Source of the DNA: an uncultured Eubacteriales bacterium
GTDB lineage: Bacteria; Bacillota; Clostridia; Oscillospirales; CAG-382
DNA: 64,000 nt
Direction of reading: 5' to 3'
NCBI GenBank assembly: GCA_934446675.1
Contig: CAKSEL010000001.1
Location: 1-64,000, forward strand
Shown: one piece after another, positions 1 to 8,871 of the stretch
Layout of the letters: each line of letters begins with the position of its first letter
Numbering within the stretch: position 1 is the stretch's first letter
Notes under the pieces: generated by a model
Databases searched by the model: none
Told to the model about the DNA's origin: nothing
Seen by the model: only the letters and a program-made list of their open reading frames with translations
Program-made: the position numbers and the translations under genes

Positions 1-301
1 TTTTAGTCTCTCCGAAGAAGCATGATCTCTTTTTCTTTGTCTACTGCGGTGCAAATTTTGACTTGAATCAGGGGTTGCTCAGAGTTATAATAACCGTATA
101 AAAGCAATCGCCTCTCGAGTAAATGCGAGAGGCGTGTAGTTCATATTATTCCGTGGAAATTGCTGTTGACCACATAACAGACCACCTACCGTTTCGGAGC
201 ACTCGGAAACAGTTGGAGATAAGAGTGCCGAAGAGCACGGTTTTCGAGGCGGAAAGGGGCGGAAAAAGCTATTTTTAGCGAAAATTGCCCTTATAGGTCC
301 G
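1..301. other. Putative end of an integrated element, no gene seen
   Basis: I see no convincing protein-coding gene or RNA gene in these 301 bases. The stretch ends exactly where the tRNA-Pro remnant begins, so it is inferred to be the terminal part of an element inserted into that tRNA gene. It contains one perfect 9-bp inverted repeat, CGCCTCTCG at 109-117 and CGAGAGGCG at 126-134. The only long open frame crosses the tRNA remnant on the minus strand and gives the GDRTRTCG-type peptide typical of spurious translation through tRNA genes. The integrase, if any, would lie to the left of the window. Confidence 0.4.
109..134. repeat. Perfect 9-bp inverted repeat
   Basis: CGCCTCTCG (109-117) and CGAGAGGCG (126-134) are perfect inverted copies separated by 8 bases. 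There is no strong T-run on either side, so a terminator is only weakly supported. It may be a protein-binding or terminator element close to the junction with the tRNA remnant. Confidence 0.5.
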
Positions 302-346
302 TTTGGGACCATGGGACCGCAGGTTCGAGTCCTGTCACCTCGACCA
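302..346 (+). other. 3' half of tRNA-Pro (anticodon loop to CCA), likely att site
   Basis: Bases 302-308 read TTTGGGA, a typical tRNA-Pro(UGG) anticodon loop. They are followed by the 3' half of the anticodon stem (CCATG, 309-313), a short variable region, a T-arm (GCAGG, TTCGAGT, CCTGT, 319-335), the acceptor strand CACCTCG (336-342), discriminator A343 and an encoded CCA (344-346). The matching 5' parts, a CATGG stem strand just before the loop and a CGAGGTG acceptor strand with a D-arm, are absent upstream. Tyrosine recombinases are known to use tRNA anticodon loops as crossover sites, so this is most simply the distal attachment site left by an integrated element. A plain broken tRNA gene or assembly chimera is the alternative. 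Confidence 0.65.
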
Positions 347-348
347 TA

Positions 349-399
349 TCGAGTGTTCTTAACCAGCCTGAGAGCTGTACGGGAACACCCGATTTTTTT
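349..399 (+). terminator. Intrinsic terminator of the tRNA-Pro unit
   Basis: An interrupted inverted repeat (CGAGTGTTC at 350-358 with GAACACCCG at 383-391, one mismatch) is followed by seven T (393-399). It sits directly after the CCA end of the tRNA remnant. This supports the idea that the sequence from 302 rightward is the original chromosome downstream of an intact tRNA-Pro. Confidence 0.7.
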
Positions 400-519
400 A
401 TCTTTATACAATTCTTTTTATCCATCAAAAAAGAGATTGGATAATAAAAGTTTTATTTTTTCCAACCTTTTCAGAATTGCGTGTCTATATAGATGAAAGC
501 TCTCGAAAGGACAGAACAA

Positions 520-2181
520 ATGAACAGAACCGACGCCGAGAAAATCATAACCGAATATTTAAAGCCTATATTCGGATTTGCGCTCAAGCGCTGCCGAAAC
601 ATTCACGATGCGGAAGATTTGTCGCAGGAAATTGCTGTTAAAGCTTTTCGCGCACTTCTTATAAAAGATGATATCGGAGATATAGGCAAATACGTTTGGA
701 CGATAGCGCATAATGCGCTCAGCAATTACTACCGTGACACCGCCAAAAGCGCTGCATCTGTATCAATTTATGATGTCGCCGAGCGGCTGACTGTTACGCA
801 AGATTTATCTGGTATAGACGAATCCGAAACCACAATTTCCCGCTTGCAGTCGGAAATTGCCTATCTTTCAAAATTGCAGCGGCGAATTGTAACAGCCCAT
901 TATTTTGAAAACCGTAAACAGGCTGATATTGCAAGAGAACTGAATATTCCTCTCGGTACGGTCAAGTGGCATTTGTTTGAAGCAAAAAAAGAACTGAAAA
1001 GAGGTATAAGCATGACGCGAAATCATGGGGAACTTAAATTCAATCCGATAAAGCTCACAAGAATCTGCTGCAACGGCTCAGCCGGAACTAAGGGCAGCAA
1101 CGCGAATTTCTTTCGCAGTGCATTATCGCAAAACATCGCCTATTCGGTAAGAAACACCTGCAAATCTGTAAATGAAATTGCTGATGAACTCGGCGTATCA
1201 CCCGTATATGTTGAAAGCGAAGCGGAATTTCTTTATGAATACGGATTTCTTTTAAAAAAAGATGATAAATTCATATCAAACATAATCATAGATGAGGCAG
1301 ATGAGGGAATTATCAGTCTTCACGATGAAATGTACGAAAGAGCAACCGCGTTATTCGCTGATGAACTGTTTGACACCTTATCCGGCAGCGTGCTGTTAAA
1401 GGACGACCGCATTTCAGGCGGAAAATACGGCAATATCTCCATGACAGCCAATCTGCCGAAAGACGAAAACTTTTTACTTTGGTCACTGATTCCGTATATT
1501 ACCGCAAACAGCGGTAAGCATTTATATCAAGAAAATGTTTCTTTCGAGGAGGCGGCAACAATCAGGCCTGACGGAGGGTATAATATTTGCTCTGCTGATG
1601 TGTTTAACCCGGAAGCTCCGAAACCGAAGTACGACGACAGTATGGAGAAGTTTTGCGGCTGTTGTTGGAACAGCTATGAAAATCTGACGTTGTGGCAGTG
1701 CGACAGTGAATGGTCTGAAAAGAGAATAGGCGAACATTATCTTGCTCCTGTTACGCAAGATTTAATGCTGTTAAAGCGCTGGCTGGACGATACAGAGTTA
1801 TCCGCCGCCGAATATGCACGGCTTGCAGAACGCGGATATGTTTCCGTGCTGAATCAAAACGGCGATACAAAAGTCGTTTCGCAGGTCGTTTTTCTGGAAG
1901 GTTCCGAGATAACGGCGGATTTGCTTAATACAGGCAGCAAAATCAAAGAAAAACACTGGCATGAAATGTGCCTGCTCAGAGACAAATTTATCGGTGAGGT
2001 TCTTGCCAAAACACCGCCGCACCTTCACAAAGCCCGAATTTACGGTCTGCAACACATTTTCTTCTCAGATCCTTGGTTTATTCTGCACATATTAAAGCAC
2101 CTGACGGAAAACGGAAAACTTAAATCACCTACGAATGCCCAAAAAAAGATGCTTATGACGGTGATTATGATTGAAGAATAA
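520..2181 (+). CDS. ECF-type sigma factor with long C-terminal extension
   Basis: This 553-residue protein begins with a compact ECF sigma-70 module. Region 2 is at about residues 8-75, including the DAEDLSQEI stretch typical of region 2. Region 4 is at about 105-160, with a helix-turn-helix around QADIARELNIPLGTVKWHLF. A normal ECF factor ends near residue 180. Here about 370 more residues follow: a second winged-helix-like segment (about 205-245, SVNEIADELGVSPVYVESEA) and a large region I cannot assign, with a Cys-rich FCGCC patch. The likely role is transcription initiation on a small regulon, perhaps with the extension acting as a built-in sensor or anti-sigma. I chose the start at 520 because AAAGGA precedes it by 8 bases; the ATG at 493 in the same frame lacks such a site. 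Confidence 0.8.
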   Translation: MNRTDAEKIITEYLKPIFGFALKRCRNIHDAEDLSQEIAVKAFRALLIKDDIGDIGKYVWTIAHNALSNYYRDTAKSAASVSIYDVAERLTVTQDLSGIDESETTISRLQSEIAYLSKLQRRIVTAHYFENRKQADIARELNIPLGTVKWHLFEAKKELKRGISMTRNHGELKFNPIKLTRICCNGSAGTKGSNANFFRSALSQNIAYSVRNTCKSVNEIADELGVSPVYVESEAEFLYEYGFLLKKDDKFISNIIIDEADEGIISLHDEMYERATALFADELFDTLSGSVLLKDDRISGGKYGNISMTANLPKDENFLLWSLIPYITANSGKHLYQENVSFEEAATIRPDGGYNICSADVFNPEAPKPKYDDSMEKFCGCCWNSYENLTLWQCDSEWSEKRIGEHYLAPVTQDLMLLKRWLDDTELSAAEYARLAERGYVSVLNQNGDTKVVSQVVFLEGSEITADLLNTGSKIKEKHWHEMCLLRDKFIGEVLAKTPPHLHKARIYGLQHIFFSDPWFILHILKHLTENGKLKSPTNAQKKMLMTVIMIEE

Positions 2182-2375
2182 TAATGCAGCAAGCCTCCGC
2201 AATTCCCGTTTTCGTGTAATCATCCGCCTGTGAGCAAACTCGTTCAAAAGTCCGATGGTTATAGATGTTTTTTGAATGTACCTGACAATATCTACCATAG
2301 TGTATCCCCTTTCCCGATTCATTTTCCGCATTGTTTTTTCAGCAGTCACACTTTGCAAATCACGTATACAAAACT

Positions 2376-2432
2376 CCCCTGCGGTCTGCAATCTCATTTC
2401 GGAGACAAAGCAAAAACGCAGGGGATATTTTA
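2376..2432 (+). terminator. Possible terminator after the sigma factor gene
   Basis: CCCCTGCG (2376-2383) and CGCAGGGG (2417-2424) are perfect inverted copies with a 33-base loop that can itself pair weakly (GTCT with AGAC). The 3' side is followed by ATATTTTATT. The long loop makes this a modest candidate. It lies between two convergent genes, so it could serve either. Confidence 0.35.
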
Positions 2433-2452
2433 TTCAGTTCGGCACAGTTGAC

Positions 2453-5400
2453 TTACGGCAGCACTGCTTCTGTTGCCGGCACAGGATTCTGCGTCGGGTG
2501 CAGGTCTGATTCGGAATCAAAGACAAAAACTTTGATATTTGACGAACCGCTGTCAGCCGGAATCCAGAGTCTTGCGTTTTCAAGTTCGACATTGCGTATA
2601 ACGTCAGCTTTTTCAAGACGTCCGTCCGCGCTGTAATATCCGATTACTACAAAGGCATTTTCAATCGGCAAGTCAAATTCCGCAAGCAAAGCCTTTTTTT
2701 CGCCGGCGCCGATTTCGGAAACTGCCGCGTCAACATATGCGTAAATTACGGCTTTGCTGTTTTCATCAATTTCTGCATCATATATTTTTCCGAAGTTTAC
2801 CTTAAATCCTTCGAGAATATCACGGCGTGTCGTAAATTCAAAGCCGTCCGACGGAGCGACAACGGCACGAAGCACAAATTTTCCGGTTTCGGGATTGCTG
2901 TCCGTCCATGACACTTCTTCAAGTACGCAGTTTGTTGTATCATCCGAAAGACTGACCGACCCGTCTTCGGGCATTTTCCCGATCACCGGAACAGATGCAA
3001 CATCAATATTTACTTTATATATGCCGTGTTTGTTTGAAAATACAATGTAATCCGTAGCACCTGCGCCGGCACCGCCGATAACGTCATATCTCAGCGAGTT
3101 GACAGTACCTTTCCAGTAATCGCCGACAAGAGATCCGATATCATATTCCATTACCTGCATATCTCCAAGCTCTGCGACAAGAGTTCCTGCATTTTTAAGA
3201 GGAATACGCTGATTTTGTGAAAATCCGCCGCCGTTTTTAATGCTGAAGAACATTCCGTCGCCTATTCCGCTGTCATAACGGCGCTTTATACGCATATATG
3301 CGTTATCATCAGCCGAGAACGAAATTCCGGAAAGTGTAAAGAACATATCGCCGGGATCAGACGTATAGTGCAGCTCGCTGTTCTTCACTTCATATGTCTT
3401 TACCGCAGCATTCGGACTCCAGCCGCATGATGTCGCCTCAAAATCAAACAGGGGCTTATCTGTATAAACGGCGTAAAGCGTGATGTCGGTATCGGAAACC
3501 ACCGATGTCATGGGTACTGCGGCAGCCGGATCCGCAGACCAGCCGACAAAAAAGTATCCTTCTTTTTGCGGAGCGGCACCGAACGCGTCCGGATTATAGC
3601 TCTGACCTGCAAATGCGCTTGTATCTGTCGGAACAGAACCTGTACCGCCGTTTGCGTCATAATGGATCTTTATAGCAGTAAAAGGCTTTTCGGTACGCGC
3701 ATAGGTATAATTTCCGTCAGCGTCGCTCACACGCAGAACAATATATTTGCCTGCCATGGTAGCATCTGCTTTTATAGTGTATTCCGGCGTACTGCAAACT
3801 TCTTTTCCGTCTATAAGCCACTCGTAACGGTATTCGTCGGGAGTATCAGAACCGTCTCCGGAAAGCTTTGCACTCAGAACAACTCCGTCGGCAGGCGCTT
3901 CACCGGCTATCGAAACCTGAGGAACAGCGCCGTCTTTACCGGGCAGTTTGGCTTCAAAAAGTCCGTGTCCGAAATATACGTTAGTGTCAGCAAATTTGCG
4001 TGCCTTAATCACAAGCTTATCGGAATATACGTCTATTACCTGACCGGCAGAAAATCCGACCTCATACCCGCCGTAGCTTGTGCCTTCTTCAAGCCATACC
4101 GCACAGCCGTCGTTAAGGTGTGTAAACACCATGCCGCCGATACCTGAAGTTTTTACATAAAGTCTGTTATCGATCGAAAGGTTTGAATGTGTATGCGCAG
4201 TAATTACTGTCGTTCCGGGATAACGGTTAAGTATCTCTTCCACGGCAGCGGTATTTGTGATACCGTCGCTTGAATCAGGAAGATAGTTTTTCAAAGGCAC
4301 ATGGGATATTACAAACGCAGGATAACCTGTCTTTTCAGCGTCTTCGAGTTCTTCCGCAAGGAATTTGAGCTGTTCGTCCGACACAACATAACTCGCAAGA
4401 GTATCTTTGTCGGGAGTGCTCGGAGTGGACATAAATATAAACTTACGTCCTTCGATAATTGCCGAGTACCAGAAATCATCGCCGTCACGTCGGATCGTAT
4501 AGCCCATTTCACGGTTTGCGGCTATCTGTGAAGCAATGGAATTCAAAAGCGCATCGCGGTCGTACTCCGTTGAGTTCTTGTCGCTTATATGAAATTCGTG
4601 ATTGCCGTTTACAATAAATGCCGGACGTCCCGGATCATTGAAGTTTTGTTTCATGTACGTATCGAGACGGTTGTATTCGGCAGTCACGCCGTTATTTACA
4701 AGGTCGCCGGCGATTATTGTAAACGCAGGATTGTTTGCGATAATATCGTTTAACATTCTGGCACGGTTGATCGGAATTTCCGTCCAGTAATCGCTCAGAC
4801 GTATATCCGATACTGCATAGAATGTAAACAGGGGCTTTTCGTCTGCACTTACGCGGCGTTCTTCGGGAATGTCGCACCAGTAAACAATATCGTCTTTTCC
4901 GTCTGCCGTAAAACGAACCGAAAGTCTTGTTGCTCCCGGAGCAAAAATACGGCTGCCTGAGACTGTATACAGCGCCGAACCGTTATTTAGGGAAAGCGTC
5001 GCAAACGGCGTATATCCGTCCATAATTCCGCTGTTATCAGCAAAAAGTATAGAAACACCGGTATAATCCACAGCCTCGTCGGGTGCAATTATGCTGATAC
5101 TTCCGTCCGCAATTCCGCGGCGCTGTGCAGAATACTTATATGTTATCACGCCCTGTTCTTCAACAGGATTCCATATTGCGTAAAGCTCCACGTCAGAACC
5201 TCCTACCGTTACGCTTGTCACGGGAGCCGAGCCGCCGTCGGTGAGCGACCAGCCGCCGAATTCAAATCCGCGTCTTACAGGGACTGTATCGGGAATTTCA
5301 ACATTTCCGGAAAGCAGGAACATATCCTCCGGCGCTCCGCTTCCGCCGCCCGCATTGAAATGAACTCTTGCATACGGTATAAGCACAAGATCGTCATAAT

Positions 5401-6100
5401 AAATCGTTCCGGGACCTCCGTTTACAGGGTTACAGTATATGCTGAAAAAACCGTTGGTCGCATTTTCAGTAGACGCATCATAATCGTCAGGTATTGTAAA
5501 ATCAGCTTCTACCGTAATCCATTCGTCTTTGACGGTATCTGCCATCCATTTCTGATGATCGGCGTTATTATAATATGGATTATAACGTACAGATGTAACA
5601 CCGGAGGTTTTTACACGGTAAGAAACATGATATTTTCTGCCCGCCTCCCAGCCGACATATATCTGCAGCGATGCATAATTTGAGCCGCGGTTATATTCAA
5701 GCGCACGGTTTCCGTCAGATTCGGTTACGATTCGAGTGCCTCCGTTTGAAGGACGCACATATATGCCGTCATCATCGAAAGTACCGTTTTTATACGCATT
5801 TTCCGCCGGACGCGCCTTTTCAAGAGGAATCCAGACGGAATGAAGTTCTACACTTTCACTTGTCGGCGCAGGCACCAGTTTCCAGCCGTACTGAATCCCG
5901 GTTGTTTTATCATACCAGCCGTAAAGAGTTTTTCCGTTTTCGTTTTTTTCCGACGGCAGCTCTATTTTGTCGCCTGTCAGAATGCTGCCGTACTGCACGC
6001 CGTTATCGTAAAGCGTTACCGTATATGCCGACGCAAGCACGGAAAATGCAAACGGTACGGCAAGTACCGAAAGAATAATTGAAATAATGCGCTTTTTCAT
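2453..6100 (-). CDS. Secreted multidomain phosphoesterase-like protein with InlB-type repeats
   Basis: This 1215-residue protein starts with a clear signal peptide (MKKR, then a hydrophobic stretch ending in ASA) and is probably exported. In order it shows a short InlB B-repeat-like segment, a beta-sandwich region resembling a carbohydrate-binding module (about 90-240), a second Listeria-Bacteroides-type repeat (about 245-310), a calcineurin-like phosphoesterase domain (about 420-680), Ig-like segments, another repeat (about 780-850) and a C-terminal region of unknown fold. Metal-binding motifs GDLVN, GNHE, a later SH and AHTH are present, but the first motif reads SDIR where the family normally has DxH. 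No LPXTG or SLH anchor is visible at the C-terminus. The start at 6100 follows AAAAGGAGAGG at good spacing; an upstream ATG at 6121 overlaps that site. The substrate is unknown. Confidence 0.75.
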   Translation of the reverse strand: MKKRIISIILSVLAVPFAFSVLASAYTVTLYDNGVQYGSILTGDKIELPSEKNENGKTLYGWYDKTTGIQYGWKLVPAPTSESVELHSVWIPLEKARPAENAYKNGTFDDDGIYVRPSNGGTRIVTESDGNRALEYNRGSNYASLQIYVGWEAGRKYHVSYRVKTSGVTSVRYNPYYNNADHQKWMADTVKDEWITVEADFTIPDDYDASTENATNGFFSIYCNPVNGGPGTIYYDDLVLIPYARVHFNAGGGSGAPEDMFLLSGNVEIPDTVPVRRGFEFGGWSLTDGGSAPVTSVTVGGSDVELYAIWNPVEEQGVITYKYSAQRRGIADGSISIIAPDEAVDYTGVSILFADNSGIMDGYTPFATLSLNNGSALYTVSGSRIFAPGATRLSVRFTADGKDDIVYWCDIPEERRVSADEKPLFTFYAVSDIRLSDYWTEIPINRARMLNDIIANNPAFTIIAGDLVNNGVTAEYNRLDTYMKQNFNDPGRPAFIVNGNHEFHISDKNSTEYDRDALLNSIASQIAANREMGYTIRRDGDDFWYSAIIEGRKFIFMSTPSTPDKDTLASYVVSDEQLKFLAEELEDAEKTGYPAFVISHVPLKNYLPDSSDGITNTAAVEEILNRYPGTTVITAHTHSNLSIDNRLYVKTSGIGGMVFTHLNDGCAVWLEEGTSYGGYEVGFSAGQVIDVYSDKLVIKARKFADTNVYFGHGLFEAKLPGKDGAVPQVSIAGEAPADGVVLSAKLSGDGSDTPDEYRYEWLIDGKEVCSTPEYTIKADATMAGKYIVLRVSDADGNYTYARTEKPFTAIKIHYDANGGTGSVPTDTSAFAGQSYNPDAFGAAPQKEGYFFVGWSADPAAAVPMTSVVSDTDITLYAVYTDKPLFDFEATSCGWSPNAAVKTYEVKNSELHYTSDPGDMFFTLSGISFSADDNAYMRIKRRYDSGIGDGMFFSIKNGGGFSQNQRIPLKNAGTLVAELGDMQVMEYDIGSLVGDYWKGTVNSLRYDVIGGAGAGATDYIVFSNKHGIYKVNIDVASVPVIGKMPEDGSVSLSDDTTNCVLEEVSWTDSNPETGKFVLRAVVAPSDGFEFTTRRDILEGFKVNFGKIYDAEIDENSKAVIYAYVDAAVSEIGAGEKKALLAEFDLPIENAFVVIGYYSADGRLEKADVIRNVELENARLWIPADSGSSNIKVFVFDSESDLHPTQNPVPATEAVLP

Positions 6101-6305
6101 TGAAACACCTCTCCTTTTCATACAAAACGCAAATATTTTTACTATAATATTATACCGATTTTACAAAAATCTTTCAATTATTAATACTTGCCAAAATAAC
6201 GCTGACAAAATGTACAAAAAACACAATTCTTAGCTGAATTTAACAAAATACACACTATAATTGCGAATACACAATGTTTTTCATGCTTTATATGTCTGAA
6301 ATATA

Positions 6306-6342
6306 CAAAAAAGGCTCCGGATTATTACAAAACCGGAACCTT
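6306..6342 (-). terminator. Terminator of the ctsR-mcsA-mcsB-clpC operon
   Basis: On the minus strand, AAGGTTCCGG, a 12-base loop and CCGGAGCCTT are followed by a run of T. The hairpin lies about 20 bases past the clpC stop codon. Confidence 0.85.
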
Positions 6343-6363
6343 GCAGTATTAAACCGTGACGCC

Positions 6364-8835
6364 TTATGCGCCGGGCTGAATTTGAGCGAATTTTACATTG
6401 CCGTCTTCCATAAACGCACGCACATTATCGCCAGGCTTTATATTTCCGTTCAGAAGTTCGGTGGAAAGACTGTCCTCTATTCTGCGCTGCATTGCGCGTC
6501 TTAACGGTCTTGCGCCGTATACTGGATCAAATCCCTCTTTTGCGAGATAAGCGACTACCTCGTCATCAAATACAATGCTTATATTCTGCTGTTCGATACG
6601 CTTTGCAATTTCTGAAAGCATAAGCTTTGCAATGTTTCTGATACTTTCGTCGGAAAGCTTGCGGAATATGACTATCTCATCAATTCTGTTAAGAAATTCC
6701 GGGCGGAAAGACTGTTTAAGCGCCTCGTTTACGGCTCTCGCTTCCCTGTCATATTCTTCCGCAGAAGTCTGCGTCGCAAATCCGAGACTCTTGCGTTCTG
6801 CGACGGCGCCCGAACCGAGGTTAGAAGTCATAATGATTACAGTATTTCTGAAATCAACCACTCTTCCGTGAGAATCGGTAAGTCTGCCGTCCTCGAGCAC
6901 CTGGAGGAGTATATTGAATACGTCGGGGTGTGCTTTTTCTATTTCGTCGAACAGAACAACCGAGTAAGGGTGTCTGCGTATCTTTTCGGTGAGCTGTCCG
7001 GCGTCCTCAAATCCGACATATCCGGGAGGCGAACCTATAAGCTTTGACACGCTGTGTTTTTCCATGTATTCCGACATATCAACCCTGATTATATCGTTTT
7101 CATCACCGAACAGCGCCTCTGCAAGCGCCTTTGCAAGCTCGGTCTTGCCGACGCCGGTAGGGCCGCAGAAGATAAACGAGCCTTGCGGACGTTTCGGATC
7201 TTTAAGACCGGTTCTTCCGCGTCTTATCGCACGGGCCACCACGTCAACGGCATCGTCCTGTCCGACAACACGTTTTTTCAGAATTGCATCAAGATTTAAA
7301 AGTCTGCTGCTTTCTTCGTTTTCAAGCTTTTTGACAGGTATGTGCGTCCAGCTTGTAACGATGTCTGCAATATCGTCTTCGCCGATTTTTGGCATATCGG
7401 CGCCGTTATTTGTGTTTTTCCAGGCAGCCTTTTTATCCTCAAGCTCTTTTGTAAGCTCTTGACCTTTTTTGTGAAGTTCGCCTGCCTTTTCAAACTCCTG
7501 TGTTCGCACAGCCTCCTGCTTTTCGGCAGCCAGTTTCTTAATGGTGTTTTCAAGCTCGCGCAGTTCCGAAGGCGGAGTTATCATTGAAATACGCTTTTTT
7601 GAGGCTGCTTCGTCTATTAAGTCTATTGCCTTATCCGGCAGATATCTGTCTGTGATATAACGCGAAGAATAATTAACTGCGGCGTTTATTGCCTCATCGG
7701 TTATCTTTATTTTGTGATGAGCCTCGTATTTGTCGCGCAGACCTTTCAGAATAAGAACAGCCTGTTCCGGCGTCGGCTCGCCTACGGTTACGGACTGAAA
7801 TCTTCTTTCAAGCGCCGCGTCCTTTTCTATATACTTTCTATACTCGTCAATGGTCGTCGCGCCTATAAGCTGAATTTCGCCGCGCGCAAGTGCCGGTTTC
7901 AGTATATTGGCGGCGTCTATTGCGCCCTCTGCGCCTCCTGCGCCTATTATCGTGTGAATTTCATCTATGAACAGTATGACGTCTCCTGCTTTTTTTACCT
8001 CATCAATAACCGTCTTGATACGCTCTTCAAATTCTCCTCTGTATTTCGCTCCGGCAATCATCGCCGAAAGATCAAGAGTAACCACCCTTTTATTCAATAT
8101 GCTTTCGGGTACGGAACCTTCTGTTATCTTCTGTGCAAGTCCTTCCGCAACCGCTGTCTTTCCAACGCCCGGTTCGCCTATAAGGCAGGGATTGTTCTTT
8201 GTGCGGCGCGAAAGTATCTGAATTACGCGCTGCATTTCCTCTTCTCTGCCGATAACGGGATCAAGCTTTCCCTCACGCGCGTTTTTTGTAAGATCCGTTC
8301 CGTATTTATCAAGCGTCGGCGTGCTTGTCTTTGACGGTGCGGCTGAAGGCTTTTTGGTTTCGGAATCCGATGAAAAAGCTCCTGCTTCCATGCCGAACTC
8401 ACCGCCGCCGATACTTTCGTACGCCTCATTATAAAGTTCGGGAATGTTTACTCCCTCGCTTTTTAACAGTCTTACGGCTATGCACTCGTTTTCACGAAGC
8501 AGAGCCATGAGTATGTGTTCTGTTGCTATAAAGCTCTGTCCCGTGGCACGCGCAAGATCGCCTGACATTTCTATTATGTGCTTTGTACGCGGAGTCAGTT
8601 CAAATTCAACCGTACTCCCGGCGTCTCCGGCACCGGAATTTTCGGAAATCTTTTCAAAAAGCCTGTCATAGGTAATTCCTTTTGACAGCAGCAGCTTTGC
8701 TGCAACGGAATTCTCATTGCAGAGAATTCCCAGAAGTATATGTTCGCTTCCGATATATGTGTGACCGAGCCGTGAAGCAGCTTTTGGCGCGGCATTAAGC
8801 GCATTCTGCGCACTTTCGGTAAATCTGTTAGCCAT
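6364..8835 (-). CDS. clpC: ATP-dependent Clp protease ATP-binding subunit ClpC
   Basis: ClpC is a hexameric AAA+ unfoldase that feeds proteins to ClpP and recognises phospho-arginine-marked substrates. The 823 residues show the duplicated Clp N-domain (about 1-145), AAA-1 with Walker A GEPGVGKT and IDEIHT, a UVR-type middle domain (about 420-460), AAA-2 with GPTGVGKTELAKALAEALFG and LFDEIEKAHPD, and a C-terminal D2-small domain. The length is normal for ClpC. It is the last gene of the operon, 36 bases after mcsB, and is followed by a strong terminator. CtsR control from the operon promoter is expected. Confidence 0.97.
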   Translation of the reverse strand: MANRFTESAQNALNAAPKAASRLGHTYIGSEHILLGILCNENSVAAKLLLSKGITYDRLFEKISENSGAGDAGSTVEFELTPRTKHIIEMSGDLARATGQSFIATEHILMALLRENECIAVRLLKSEGVNIPELYNEAYESIGGGEFGMEAGAFSSDSETKKPSAAPSKTSTPTLDKYGTDLTKNAREGKLDPVIGREEEMQRVIQILSRRTKNNPCLIGEPGVGKTAVAEGLAQKITEGSVPESILNKRVVTLDLSAMIAGAKYRGEFEERIKTVIDEVKKAGDVILFIDEIHTIIGAGGAEGAIDAANILKPALARGEIQLIGATTIDEYRKYIEKDAALERRFQSVTVGEPTPEQAVLILKGLRDKYEAHHKIKITDEAINAAVNYSSRYITDRYLPDKAIDLIDEAASKKRISMITPPSELRELENTIKKLAAEKQEAVRTQEFEKAGELHKKGQELTKELEDKKAAWKNTNNGADMPKIGEDDIADIVTSWTHIPVKKLENEESSRLLNLDAILKKRVVGQDDAVDVVARAIRRGRTGLKDPKRPQGSFIFCGPTGVGKTELAKALAEALFGDENDIIRVDMSEYMEKHSVSKLIGSPPGYVGFEDAGQLTEKIRRHPYSVVLFDEIEKAHPDVFNILLQVLEDGRLTDSHGRVVDFRNTVIIMTSNLGSGAVAERKSLGFATQTSAEEYDREARAVNEALKQSFRPEFLNRIDEIVIFRKLSDESIRNIAKLMLSEIAKRIEQQNISIVFDDEVVAYLAKEGFDPVYGARPLRRAMQRRIEDSLSTELLNGNIKPGDNVRAFMEDGNVKFAQIQPGA

Positions 8836-8871
8836 AATTTTCCTTTCTGTGTTTATATCAACATTTCTTAC

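Noticed and set aside
244..346. Complete tRNA using CGAGGCG at 245-251 as the 5' acceptor strand
   Set aside because: The span to CCA would be about 100 bases, there is no D-arm or paired anticodon stem, and one acceptor pair fails.
85..411. Minus-strand open frame of 108 residues across the left end
   Set aside because: It reads through the tRNA-Pro remnant and gives the GDRTRTCG peptide known from spurious frames over tRNA genes. No ribosome site supports it.
2125..2397. Minus-strand frame of 90 residues with a possible start near 2300
   Set aside because: There is an AAAGGGG before an internal ATG, but the frame overlaps the end of the sigma factor gene by 57 bases, is basic and low in family-like features, and I recognise no homologue.
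3566..4147. Plus-strand frame of 193 residues within the phosphoesterase gene
   Set aside because: No ribosome site or family features; the opposite strand encodes a continuous 1215-residue protein with clear domains.
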